Assembly (NCBI RefSeq): GCF_017676385.1
Contig: NZ_JAFFZN010000001.1
Location: 62,001-126,000, forward strand
Origin: Streptomyces spirodelae
GTDB taxonomy: Bacteria > Actinomycetota > Actinomycetes > Streptomycetales > Streptomycetaceae
Length of the DNA: 64,000 nt
Direction: 5' to 3'
The notes beneath the pieces are model-generated. The model saw only the letters and a list, made by a program, of their open reading frames with translations. It was not told the origin of the DNA and ran no database searches. The translations under genes were made by a program, and so were the position numbers. This document shows positions 1 through 8,281 of this stretch, piece after piece (positions within the stretch are counted from its first letter, which is position 1; each line of letters starts with the position of its first letter).

Positions 1-726
1 ATGGGAGAAGTAGGAGGAGCAGATGCGGACCAGGGCCTGCTGGGCGGCCGGAGGGCGGTCGCCGTACGGGTTCGAGGCGCCGTTCGTCTCCCCGGACAGG
101 ACCGCGTCTTCCCAGGCGCACCAGTCGGCCACTGCCTTGTTCCGTACGGCGGCCTCGGGGTGTTCCATCAGGCGCGCGTAGGCTGCGACGATGTCACCGT
201 CGCGCGGCGTACCGGGCACGCCTGCGAGGAAACGCTCCCACTGTCCGGGGAAGAACCGGCCGACGCCTCGGTACAGCCAGTCGATCTCCGAGCGCCGGGT
301 GGTGGTCACGCTGGAGATGACGATCTCGGCCACTCGCCCGGGATACTGCTCGGCGTAGGCCAGGACAAGCGTGGATCCCCAGGAGCCTCCGAACAGCAAC
401 CAGCGGTCGATGCCCAGATGCTCCCTGAGCCGTTCCATGTCCGCGATCAGGTGCTGGGTGGTGTTGTGCCGCATGTCGGTCGCGGGGTTGCTCGCGTGCG
501 GGGTGCTGCGCCCACAGCCCCGCTGGTCGAACAGGACGACTCTGTACCGGTCCGGATCGAAGTACCGGCGCATGTTCTCACTGCACCCTGATCCGGGGCC
601 GCCGTGAACGACGAGCGCGGGCTTGCCGTCCGGGTTGCCGCAGACTTCCCAGTAGACGAGGTTGCCGTCGCCCACGTCGAGCATCCCCTTCTCGTGCGGC
701 TCGGTCGGCGAGTACAGCCCACCCAC
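1..726 (-). CDS. pip: Prolyl aminopeptidase (proline iminopeptidase), C-terminus outside window
   Basis: Family S33 alpha/beta hydrolase that releases N-terminal proline from peptides. The 242 visible codons begin at a GTG at 724-726, preceded on the minus strand by a good GAGGAGG ribosome site, and read MGGLYSPTEPHEKG. This is followed by the oxyanion segment HGGPGSGC, the DQRGCGRS motif and the nucleophile elbow GGSWGS, in the order expected for prolyl aminopeptidases. The reading frame is still open at base 1, so the catalytic Asp/His part lies to the left of the window. It is divergent from the channel-like gene at 914. Family assignment is firm; exact substrate preference is inference. 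Confidence 0.88.
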   Translation of the reverse strand, partial: MGGLYSPTEPHEKGMLDVGDGNLVYWEVCGNPDGKPALVVHGGPGSGCSENMRRYFDPDRYRVVLFDQRGCGRSTPHASNPATDMRHNTTQHLIADMERLREHLGIDRWLLFGGSWGSTLVLAYAEQYPGRVAEIVISSVTTTRRSEIDWLYRGVGRFFPGQWERFLAGVPGTPRDGDIVAAYARLMEHPEAAVRNKAVADWCAWEDAVLSGETNGASNPYGDRPPAAQQALVRICSSYFSH

Positions 727-913
727 TTCCCCACCTCCTCACACCCGTCCAGCTCCGGCGGTTGAGAACGGCTCGATCGCCTCGGCGGTGATGTCCGGGA
801 CCAGGCGGAGAAGTATCGCAGTGGCAGCGCGCGGCGCGCGGGCGGCACCCGTGGGCCCCCGGCGTACAGGCCGCGTGCCGGCCCCGTTTGCTGTGCGGCA
901 CCCGTGAGTTTCC

Positions 914-2884
914 GTGCGGTCGGTGGGCTGGCACGCTACGGACGTGGCTACGCTTCCCGATCAGTTCGACCCCGACCGTTTCGCCGGACACATGATCGTC
1001 TGCGGCGACGACGCCCTGGCGCACCGCCTGGCGGCTGAGCTCCGCGAAGTCTACCGGGCACGCGTCACGCTCGTCCGCCCGAGCAGCGGGTCGGCCGGAC
1101 GACCGCGCCTTGCCCTTACCCGGCAGGGCCGGGCTGCGGCGCTGCTGGGCCGGGTCTCCACAGCCGTGACCGGTGGGTCACCCGGCCCGGCAGCGGCACC
1201 GTCCGAGGTGGAGGCCGATGAGCCGACGGAAGAGGTGCTGGAGTCGGCGGGTGTGGCCGGGGCCGCCGCATTGGCCCTCGTCTACGACGATGACGAGACG
1301 AACATCCACGCCGCTCTCGCAGCCCGCAGGCTCAACCCGGAGCTGCGGCTGGTGATCCGGCTGTACAACCGCAGGCTCGGCCAGCACTTGGAGCAGCTCC
1401 TCGACCAGGCCGCCATGGTGGCCCTGCCGGACGCGGACGCCGCCACCATCGACGCGTCCACCACCGTGCTCTCCGACGCCGACACGGCCGCACCCGCCCT
1501 GGCTGCCACCGCGGTCGCGGGCACCAGCAAGGTCGTCCACGCCGACGGTCTGCTACTGCGTGCGGTGGAGCGCACACCTTCCGACCGCGCGGGCGCCGAC
1601 ACGGGCCTGTGCACTCTCGCTCTGCTGTCGGCGACCGTCAACGACCCGGCAGGCGAGGAAGGTTCGGACAGCAGCGGAACAGCCGGCCCCCAACTGCTCC
1701 CCGCTCCGGACGCGATCCGTGCTGCCACCGGCCGGGGCGCCATCGTCCTGGAGACCGTCTCCCACACCCGCCCCGCTTCGCCGTCCGGACGCCTGGCCGG
1801 CCGGGGCCGCCCGCTCGCCGAGCTCTTCTCCCGCCGGCTGCGTTGGGCCGTCGCCGTCACCGCACTGGCCGTACTGGCCCTCGCGGTCGTGTCCTGGTTG
1901 ATCACGGGCGACCATCTGCTCCACGCCGCCTACGTCACGTTGCTCAATCTGTTCTCCATCAACGACCCGGCACTCGGCGAGAGCACCGCGCGGCAGGTGC
2001 TTCAGCTGTTGACCGGGCTCGTCGGTCTTGTTCTGCTGCCGCTTCTGGTGGCGGGTGCCCTGGAGGCGCTGGGCGCGTTCCGCAGCGCGTCGGCCCTGCG
2101 CCGCCCTCCTCGCGGACTGTCCGGTCATGTCGTGCTGCTCGGACTCGGCAAGATCGGTACCCGGGTCCTGGCGCAGCTGCGCGACCTCGAGATCCCCGTC
2201 GTCTGCGTGGAGGAGAGCCCCGAGGCACGCGGGGTGGCCCTGGCCCGGCGTCTGCGCGTGCCGACTGTGATCGGCGATGTCACGCAGGAGGGCGTCCTGG
2301 AAGCCGCCAAGGTCCACCGGGCTCACTCTCTGCTGGCCCTCACCAGCTCGGACACCACCAACCTGGAGGCCGCCCTCTACGCCCGCACCGTCAAGGCGAA
2401 CCTGCGCGTGGCGCTGCGACTGTACGACGACGATTTCGCAGCCGTCGTGTTCCGGACCCTGCGCGCCGCCCACCCCGACGCGCTCACCCGCAGCCGCAGC
2501 GTCTCGCACCTGGCTGCTCCCGCTTTCGCCGGGGCGATGATGGGGCGGCAGATCCTCGGCGCGATACCGGTGGAGCGCAGGGTGCTGGTGTTCGCCGCGC
2601 TGACGGTCGCGGGTCATCCGCAGCTGGAAGGCCGCACCATCGAAGAGACCTTCCGGCCCGGCGTCTGGCGGATTCTCGCCCTGGACACCACCGAGCCGGC
2701 TGAACGGCGCCCCGACCTGGCCAGTCCGCGCCCGGTCGATGAAGAGCAGCGCCCGACCGGTCTGGTCTGGGAGCTGGAGCCGGGCTACGTCCTCAAGCCC
2801 GACGACCGCGTGGTGCTGGCGGCGACCCGTCGCGGACTGGCCGAGCTGCATGGACAGCCGCAGCCGCCTACCTCCGGGCGCTGA
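914..2884 (+). CDS. Double TrkA-N (RCK) NAD-binding protein with two membrane segments
   Basis: 656 residues as drawn. A first Rossmann/RCK-like region (about 26-220, starting GHMIVCGDDALAHRL) is followed by two hydrophobic segments (about 309-331 and 363-384). A second TrkA-N domain begins at about 404 with GHVVLLGLGKIGTRVL. Two membrane helices bracket a short loop, as in 2-TM potassium-channel-like and CASTOR/POLLUX-like proteins, but no TVGYG or TVGFG selectivity filter is seen; the loop reads LLNLFSINDPA. It is probably an NAD(H)-sensing ion transport or regulatory membrane protein. Start: GTG at 914 as drawn, but GTG at 944 (VATLPDQF) is a plausible alternative. Single gene, not obviously in an operon. 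Confidence 0.8.
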   Translation: MRSVGWHATDVATLPDQFDPDRFAGHMIVCGDDALAHRLAAELREVYRARVTLVRPSSGSAGRPRLALTRQGRAAALLGRVSTAVTGGSPGPAAAPSEVEADEPTEEVLESAGVAGAAALALVYDDDETNIHAALAARRLNPELRLVIRLYNRRLGQHLEQLLDQAAMVALPDADAATIDASTTVLSDADTAAPALAATAVAGTSKVVHADGLLLRAVERTPSDRAGADTGLCTLALLSATVNDPAGEEGSDSSGTAGPQLLPAPDAIRAATGRGAIVLETVSHTRPASPSGRLAGRGRPLAELFSRRLRWAVAVTALAVLALAVVSWLITGDHLLHAAYVTLLNLFSINDPALGESTARQVLQLLTGLVGLVLLPLLVAGALEALGAFRSASALRRPPRGLSGHVVLLGLGKIGTRVLAQLRDLEIPVVCVEESPEARGVALARRLRVPTVIGDVTQEGVLEAAKVHRAHSLLALTSSDTTNLEAALYARTVKANLRVALRLYDDDFAAVVFRTLRAAHPDALTRSRSVSHLAAPAFAGAMMGRQILGAIPVERRVLVFAALTVAGHPQLEGRTIEETFRPGVWRILALDTTEPAERRPDLASPRPVDEEQRPTGLVWELEPGYVLKPDDRVVLAATRRGLAELHGQPQPPTSGR

Positions 2885-3007
2885 GCCGTCCTCATACCGC
2901 TGGGCTGACCCGGCCGGTCCGGCGCGGGCGCCGACGATCGCCGCCCACCACCGCACCAGGGAATCCAGCCCGCCGGGCCAGGGGCCGGACGGCCGGCCGG
3001 GACCGGG

Positions 3008-3901
3008 TCAGACGATGATGACCCGGCGCCCGCGCGTATGACCGGCCTGGCTGTCGATGTGCGCTGCCGCGGCGTCGGCGAGCGTGTACGACTTCTCGAC
3101 AGGGATGTGGAGCCTGCCCCGCGAGATGAGGTCGGCGGCCTCGGCGAGGGCATCCGGCACACTCCCGGCCACGCCGGAGAAGCGGACTCCGAACTCCGGC
3201 GCACCGAGATCGGCGATGGAGATCACCTTCTGCGGGTCCCCGGTCAGCTCGACGAGTTCGCGAATCACGCCCGAGCCGGCCAGGTCGAGGGCCGCGTCGA
3301 CATGGCCGAGCTGTCGCACCCGCTCGACCCAGCCCTCGCCGTACGTAGTGGCGAGGGCACCCAGGCTGCGCAGGTAGTCCTGGTTCGCGGCCCCCGCGGT
3401 GCCGATCACCGTGATGCCGCGGTCGCGGGCGATCTGCAGCACCGCCGAACCGACTCCCCCGGACGCACCGCTGACCAGCAGCGTCTGCCCGGGCCGCACA
3501 CCGGACTCGTGGATGATGCGCAGCGCCGTCTCCACCACGGAGGGGTACCCGGCGGCCTCCTCGAACGTCAGCTCGCGGGGCATACGGGCCCAGGCGGAGA
3601 GCACGGCGAACTCGGCGTAGGTGTCGGAGCCTTCGCCGAACACGTGGTCGCCGACCTCGACACCTTCGACCCCCTCGCCGACCTCGTCCACCACCCCAGC
3701 GGCGTCCAGCCCGACTCCGGCGGGCAGTTCGATCGGATGGGCCTTCAGGACCTGGCCTTCACGAACCCTCCAGTCCACGGGGTTCACGCCCGCTGCCCGC
3801 ACGGCGATGCGTACTTGGCCGGGGCCCGCGTGGGGCTCCTCGGCGTCCATGAGTTGCAGAACATCCGGACCGCCGAACTCGGCGAAGCTCACCTTCTTCA
3901 T
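3008..3901 (-). CDS. NADP-dependent zinc-independent alcohol dehydrogenase/quinone oxidoreductase (MDR)
   Basis: 297-residue medium-chain dehydrogenase/reductase of the quinone oxidoreductase type. The N-terminus MKKVSFAEFGGPDVLQL and the GroES-like segment AAGVNPVDWRVREG are diagnostic, and the cofactor loop SGASGGVGSAVLQIA is a typical NADPH site. No zinc-binding cysteine set is visible, which fits the zinc-free subgroup that reduces quinones or activated double bonds. It is divergent from the TetR gene at 3972 with only about 70 bp between them, so it is probably that regulator's target. The actual substrate cannot be told from sequence. Confidence 0.9.
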   Translation of the reverse strand: MKKVSFAEFGGPDVLQLMDAEEPHAGPGQVRIAVRAAGVNPVDWRVREGQVLKAHPIELPAGVGLDAAGVVDEVGEGVEGVEVGDHVFGEGSDTYAEFAVLSAWARMPRELTFEEAAGYPSVVETALRIIHESGVRPGQTLLVSGASGGVGSAVLQIARDRGITVIGTAGAANQDYLRSLGALATTYGEGWVERVRQLGHVDAALDLAGSGVIRELVELTGDPQKVISIADLGAPEFGVRFSGVAGSVPDALAEAADLISRGRLHIPVEKSYTLADAAAAHIDSQAGHTRGRRVIIV

Positions 3902-3916
3902 ACGAGGGACCGTAGC

Positions 3917-3950
3917 ACTAACGGTTAGCTTTTTGAAACTGCTTCAGTTA
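3917..3950. promoter_or_regulatory. Probable TetR operator(s) between divergent MDR and TetR genes
   Basis: Two inverted repeats lie in the 70-bp divergent interval: CTAAC-g-GTTAG at 3918-3928 (perfect) and AACTG-ctt-CAGTT at 3937-3949 (perfect arms). Either fits a TetR-family operator placed to control both genes. Inference from position and symmetry. Confidence 0.55.
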
Positions 3951-3971
3951 CGCACTTGATAGCGTCAGTGC

Positions 3972-4541
3972 ATGACCGTGCCGTCCGGACGCCGCGAGCG
4001 TAAAAAAGCCGCGACCCGCCAGAAGATCGCTGACACCGCCATGCGGCTCTTCCTGGAACACGGGTACGACGCGGTGGGTATCCGCGAAGTGGCCGCGGAA
4101 GCCGACGTGGCCGTCACCACGCTCTTCTCGCACTTCGCCTCCAAAGAGGCGCTGGTGTTCGAGCAGGACGAAGACTTCGAGCAACGCCTCACGCAGGCGG
4201 TCACCGGCCGGGCGCCGAACCAGCCGCTCATCCCCGCGCTGCGCCGCGAGATCCAGGCCCTGGTGCGACATTGCACGGCGGAGGACGCAGCGCCCGTCTG
4301 GCGCATGATCGACGAATCACCCGCCCTGCGGAAGTACGAGGAGTCGATGAGGCTGCGCCACGCGGAGACGCTGGCAGCAGCCATCGCCGCCGACTCCGAA
4401 CTCTCACAGACCGCAACGGCGAGCCGGACGATCGCGAGGTTCGTGATCGACGCCTACTCGCTGGCCCGCGAGGCGGCCGATCCGGACGCCGCGGTGGACG
4501 AGATCTTCCGGATGATCGAGGCAGCCTGGGAGGCCACCTGA
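3972..4541 (+). CDS. TetR-family transcriptional regulator
   Basis: 189 residues. The N-terminal helix-turn-helix segment (about residues 5-55: RRERKKAATRQKIADTA through FSHFASKEALVF) is classic TetR; the rest is an alpha-helical ligand-binding domain with no further recognisable motif. It is divergent from the MDR oxidoreductase at 3901, and two palindromes occupy the shared intergenic space, so it probably represses that enzyme and itself. The inducer is unknown. Confidence 0.9.
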   Translation: MTVPSGRRERKKAATRQKIADTAMRLFLEHGYDAVGIREVAAEADVAVTTLFSHFASKEALVFEQDEDFEQRLTQAVTGRAPNQPLIPALRREIQALVRHCTAEDAAPVWRMIDESPALRKYEESMRLRHAETLAAAIAADSELSQTATASRTIARFVIDAYSLAREAADPDAAVDEIFRMIEAAWEAT

Positions 4542-4654
4542 CCTCCTGGTCGCCCGCGTGAGCTGTCCGAGAGCGCGGCCACGGCACCGACTCGGGACGC
4601 GCGGACTCGAGACCCCCCGTTCCACGGCGGGCCGGGAGTGAGACCCTGCTGCGC

Positions 4655-5020
4655 ATGCCGGATTCCACGCGAGAGACGACACACGACGATCAACTGGCGC
4701 ACCAAACCCTGGACCGGCGCAGACAGGTGACGGAGGCCGGAGTGGAGTCGGCCACCGACAAGCAGATCAGATATCTCATGATGCTGGCGTCCAAGGTCAG
4801 ACGCGACCGGTTCGACACGGAGTTCAACAAGGCGGTCAAGGGCACAAAGACAGCGCCGCGCAACCCCGAGGAGACGACGCAGGCAGCCGTGAGGCGGCTG
4901 ACGAGAAAGGCAGCCCGCAGACTGGCCACCGCACTGACCAACTGGGAGCACTCCAACGAGGGTCCGAGAACGGAACCAGTGCTCTGCTACCAGCAGCGGA
5001 AAACAATGGGCTTCTGGTGA
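4655..5020 (+). CDS. Hypothetical protein, 121 aa, basic, Streptomyces-type
   Basis: A 121-residue very polar protein with no signal peptide or membrane segment. The central ATDKQIRYLMMLASKV resembles the short A-T-x-K-Q-x-x-Y/F-L helical motif found in several small DNA-associated or unknown actinobacterial proteins, and the second half is rich in Arg/Lys. Codon usage is typical of the neighbourhood and it starts at ATG. I do not recognise a function. About 110 bp without clear content separates it from the TetR gene upstream. Confidence 0.6.
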   Translation: MPDSTRETTHDDQLAHQTLDRRRQVTEAGVESATDKQIRYLMMLASKVRRDRFDTEFNKAVKGTKTAPRNPEETTQAAVRRLTRKAARRLATALTNWEHSNEGPRTEPVLCYQQRKTMGFW

Positions 5021-5238
5021 CCGGGCAACCGACGGATGTCTCCGGAGACCGGCGTGACTGGTCGGCCTGGGCAGGTAGCGCGGACGCTGAGTTCGTCGCA
5101 GCCGGTCCAGCCGGCGCGGGCAGGACAACGCCGGGCAGTCGAGACCGGTGGGCGGCATCGGCGGTCTGCCCCCGCAACTGACCGGCGCGATCGAGGAGTT
5201 CCGTACCGCCGGGACCGCCCGGGCCTGACCTCGCAGCG

Positions 5239-6702
5239 CTAGGAAGCGGGCGCAGCGAACCCTGTCGTGGTGAAGGACGCCTTGTTCCGGGACGTCGTGC
5301 CGTCGGTGATCCACCAGTGCGTCGGATGCTCACCGTAGAGGCCGAACTCGGTGCCGGAGCCCCAGTTCAGGACGAGTTCGTCCGTGCCGTCGCTGTCGAA
5401 GTCGGCCGCCCCCGCGGGGCGGGCATGCCGCCATTTGCCGGGCGTCTTGTGACCGTTGGCCTTCGCAGGCCCTTCGCGCAGGACGGGTGTGCGCTCGTCG
5501 CCGTCGATGAGTGTGCCGCCCTCGTACGTGGCAACCAGGATGCCGTCGCGGCCGTCGCCGTCCGGGTCGGCAGCCACGAAACGGCCGGGCCCGTAGTCGG
5601 TGGCGGCGCCCTTGGGTGCCTTGGGCAGCCGGTGGGTGACCGGTGCGCCGCCCTTTCCGGGGTATACGGCGAGCGTTCCGTCGACTTCGGGCGCCTCCGT
5701 CTCGTAGCCGGGTTCGTCGTTCCGGCCGCCGTCGTCGCCGATGGCCACATCGCGCAGCCCGTCGCCGTCGAAGTCGCCGAACGCGTGGGCGTTCCCGCGG
5801 CGCAGTTGCCTGCCGTTCGCTGACAGGCCGGTGCCGCGGCCGGCCGGGTAGAGGGTGTTGCCGGACTGTTCGCCATCGCTCACGTGGTGGATCAGCAGGG
5901 AGGTGGCGCGCGGCTTGCCGGACGGATCGATGTCGTCCGCGACGAGCCGGCCGTCCGAGCCTGGCAGGCTGGTATCGGTGCGCGTCGGAGCACCGGACCG
6001 GGTGAACGGTCCGTACAGCAGCACCAGGGACGAGCGATCGCCCTTGAGCGCCGCGAGATCGTGGTGCCCGTCCCCGTCGAAGTCGCCGCGCACAACGGAT
6101 TCCAGGCCCAGTTTCGACACGCTGTCCGGAAGCCGCACCGGGGTCGCCTCCCTCCCCGCCGCGGGCCCGTGCGGTCCGCCCCAGCTCACGTACGGGACGC
6201 TGCGCGGCGCGGTGACCTGCCCGTCCGTCGCGCGCTCGCCCGCGACGGTGGTGACGAAGTCCGGGAAGCCGTCGTCGTCCAGATCGGCGGTGACCATCCT
6301 GTCGGCGGCGACCGCGGCGCGCCCAGCGCCCGCCGCCGGACGGGGCAGGCCCAGGTCGCGGTCCCCATGGACCGTACGCGTCGAAGGGTCCGGCCCCTTG
6401 GCCGAGCCGTAGACCACACCGACCTGCTCACCGCGGCCCGGAGCGTCCCGGTCGCCGTCGGTGAAGACAGGCACCATGAGGTCGCGGTATCCGTCTCCGT
6501 TGATGTCGTCGGGGTCCTTCGATCCCTTCCCCGCGGTCGGCGCCCGGCTCTCGGCGGGCGCGCTGGGCACCCCGGCAGTCGGCGTGCCGCCATCCGAGGC
6601 GGACGACTGACGGCCCGTTCCGCCACCGCCGCATCCGGTGAGCGAGGCGAGCAGGACGCAGACGCCGACAGCGAAGACCGGTACAGCGGTGCGAGACCTC
6701 AT
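5239..6702 (-). CDS. FG-GAP/VCBS repeat lipoprotein (integrin-like beta-propeller)
   Basis: 487 residues from the ATG at 6700-6702. Signal peptide MRSRTAVPVFAVGVCVLLASLTGC ends in lipobox LTGC, so the mature protein should be a lipid-anchored surface protein. After a Ser/Thr/Pro linker there are at least six DxDxDGxxD-type calcium loops (DINGDGYRD, DLDDDGFPD, DFDGDGHHD, DFDGDGLRD, DPDGDGRDG, DFDSDGTDE) spaced as in FG-GAP blades, ending in a tryptophan-rich C-terminus. The frame stays open upstream of the chosen start, but the leader and the upstream RBS-like GTGAGG argue for this one. Role (adhesion, carbohydrate or matrix binding) is not determinable. Confidence 0.88.
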   Translation of the reverse strand: MRSRTAVPVFAVGVCVLLASLTGCGGGGTGRQSSASDGGTPTAGVPSAPAESRAPTAGKGSKDPDDINGDGYRDLMVPVFTDGDRDAPGRGEQVGVVYGSAKGPDPSTRTVHGDRDLGLPRPAAGAGRAAVAADRMVTADLDDDGFPDFVTTVAGERATDGQVTAPRSVPYVSWGGPHGPAAGREATPVRLPDSVSKLGLESVVRGDFDGDGHHDLAALKGDRSSLVLLYGPFTRSGAPTRTDTSLPGSDGRLVADDIDPSGKPRATSLLIHHVSDGEQSGNTLYPAGRGTGLSANGRQLRRGNAHAFGDFDGDGLRDVAIGDDGGRNDEPGYETEAPEVDGTLAVYPGKGGAPVTHRLPKAPKGAATDYGPGRFVAADPDGDGRDGILVATYEGGTLIDGDERTPVLREGPAKANGHKTPGKWRHARPAGAADFDSDGTDELVLNWGSGTEFGLYGEHPTHWWITDGTTSRNKASFTTTGFAAPAS

Positions 6703-6938
6703 GCGCCTCACCCTCGCACCCCGCGCCCTCCCGACTCCAGCCTGGACGGGCTGCTGTTGCCCACTCGTTGCCGGTGACACCGCTCCCCACCTCGACACCC
6801 TCTTCGAGGAGCTGCAGGTGCCCGACGCCTTCCCTCCGTCATGGAGCCCAACTCGGCGTGTCCCCTGGGCACTTCGGCTGGACCCTGCTGGAATGGGATA
6901 CAGGGCTTCGCACGGCGGCCCCTGGAAAGGGGAGGCCC

Positions 6939-7772
6939 ATGCGCAGGCGTCAGCGGTCGTGGTCCGTTCAGGTCGTCGTGGTGGCACTGGCGTTGCTGAC
7001 CGTGCTGGCCGGGCCCGTACCGGCCGCCTCCGCCACACTCCGAACCCCGGCAGGGAACTGCGCGACAACGCTGCGCTGCGACCTGGCCGAGTTGGAGCGG
7101 GTGTCCATGGCCGATCGGGTGGAGATGGTCCGCGACTTGCAGCGCAGGCACGGACCGGTCTTCGAACCGGGCTTCCGGCGCTGGGCCGCGATCGCCGGTG
7201 TGATGTCAGCAGCGCGCGATCGGGGCATCGGCGGTCCGGGCACGTGGATGTCGGTGACCAACGCGGGCCTGCTGGAGGCGATGGAACGGGGACTCGCCCG
7301 GGGGCTCGATCCGGAAGCGGACTCGTACGGCAACCCCGGGGCCCTGCGCTGGTCCAGCTACCTGACGAACCTGGCAGCCGGCCGCCTCACCTCACGTCCC
7401 CGGCACGACGAGGAGTGGAGCAAGGCAGAGCAGACCTCCCTCGATCACGGCGACCGGATCGCCCGTACCCGGTTCGGTCTGCGGCCCACTCCTTCGGAAC
7501 AGCGCTTCAAGCAGCTGACCGATCTCTACCGCTGGGCCATGCAGCACGAGAAGGAGCTCCCCGCTCAGCTCGGCGCGCTGACCCCGGTCCTGTGGTGGTT
7601 CACGGACGTCCGAAACGAGGACTCCTACCGGATCAGCGCCGAGATCGCGATGACCATCTCCTTCGGCCCACCGGGCATCGAGAGCCTCACCCGGCTGCTC
7701 CTCGAGATCCAGCTCAAATGCCCCACATGTACGTCGCCGCTGCCGATCCCTGTTCACACGGGGACCAGCTGA
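6939..7772 (+). CDS. Secreted protein of unknown function
   Basis: 277 residues from ATG 6939, preceded by GGGGAGG. The frame is open upstream, but this start gives a clean Sec signal (MRRRQRSWSVQVVVVALALLTVLAG...ASA). The mature part begins with GNCATTLRCDLAELERVSMADRVE and is otherwise helical, with two cysteines near the N-terminus and a CPTC pair near the C-terminus. I do not recognise the family. A decayed, frameshifted relative of residues about 20-110 lies at 31.87-32.11 kb on the opposite strand, so the family has been duplicated in this genome. It is divergent from the FG-GAP lipoprotein. Confidence 0.75.
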   Translation: MRRRQRSWSVQVVVVALALLTVLAGPVPAASATLRTPAGNCATTLRCDLAELERVSMADRVEMVRDLQRRHGPVFEPGFRRWAAIAGVMSAARDRGIGGPGTWMSVTNAGLLEAMERGLARGLDPEADSYGNPGALRWSSYLTNLAAGRLTSRPRHDEEWSKAEQTSLDHGDRIARTRFGLRPTPSEQRFKQLTDLYRWAMQHEKELPAQLGALTPVLWWFTDVRNEDSYRISAEIAMTISFGPPGIESLTRLLLEIQLKCPTCTSPLPIPVHTGTS

Positions 7773-7979
7773 GCGGACGCACCCGAGCCACGACCAGTCC
7801 CCGGCCATGCTCGACTCCCCGGCCATGATCGACGCGCACGGCGCCGATCGACCGCGGACAGTCGTGGCGGCGTGGAGCGGCGTTGCCGATGGCGCGCGGG
7901 AGCCGGACCAGTTGATCGCTGTGGCAGTGGCCTGAATACGCCGTACGTACGTCCAGCTCCACTTGGCAAGCAGAGGCCA
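7773..7979. other. Intergenic, upstream of iron box
   Basis: Noncoding between the secreted-protein gene and the iron box. It holds a short near-tandem duplication (ccccggccatg at 7799 and 7817) and no convincing ORF with a ribosome site. The promoter of the siderophore operon should lie at its right edge. Confidence 0.4.
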
Positions 7980-7998
7980 TTAGGTTAGCCTCACCTAA
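7980..7998 (+). promoter_or_regulatory. DmdR/IdeR iron box controlling the siderophore biosynthesis operon
   Basis: TTAGGTTAGCCTCACCTAA differs at one central base from the Streptomyces iron box TTAGGTTAGGCTCACCTAA bound by DmdR1 (DtxR/IdeR family). It sits 284 bp before the first biosynthetic start codon. Predicts repression when Fe(II) is replete. Confidence 0.9.
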
Positions 7999-8003
7999 GT
8001 TTC

Positions 8004-8031
8004 TGTCTGGCCGCATCCCTGCGGCCAGACA
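8004..8031 (+). other. Stable hairpin in the leader of the siderophore operon
   Basis: TGTCTGGCCGC (8004-8014) pairs perfectly with GCGGCCAGACA (8021-8031) around a 6-nt loop. It lies 6 bp after the iron box, so it would be at or near the 5' end of the mRNA. No U-tract follows, so it is more likely a 5' stabiliser or attenuator element than an ordinary terminator. Confidence 0.5.
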
Positions 8032-8065
8032 CTTCTGTACCCTGCCCGCATCCCTGGGAGCATTC

Positions 8066-8182
8066 GTGTCCCGATCGACCAGTGCAATCGCGCCGCGGCC
8101 GGAGGGGCCGTCAACCGGGCTCCGGAGCGAGCACGACGATGGTGCCACCGTAGCCTCGGACGGCCCGGTCGACCGCGGTTGA
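8066..8182 (+). CDS. Possible 38-aa leader ORF in the siderophore mRNA leader
   Basis: GTG at 8066 is preceded by CTGGGAG at good spacing and opens a 39-codon frame (MSRSTSAIAPRPEGP...) ending TGA at 8182, 100 bp before the decarboxylase. No similarity recognised. It may be a genuine upstream ORF or a chance frame in GC-rich DNA; weak support. Confidence 0.25.
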   Translation: MSRSTSAIAPRPEGPSTGLRSEHDDGATVASDGPVDRG

Positions 8183-8281
8183 TGTTCCTTCTCCCTCGGC
8201 TCCACGCCTCCCCCTCCGGCTCCAGGTCCCGGTCAGACCTGAACCTCTCTCCTCTCTCCGTCCCCGACCCGAGGCAGAACT

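Noticed and set aside
1553..2956. 467-aa minus-strand open frame
   Set aside because: Antisense to the TrkA-N gene; long shadow frames are expected at this GC content and no motif is present.
5021..5238. Possible gene remnant, frame ending ...GGIGGLPPQLTGAIEEFRTAG
   Set aside because: The plus frame reads plausibly for 30 residues up to a stop at about 5228 but has no start or recognisable family; could be chance.
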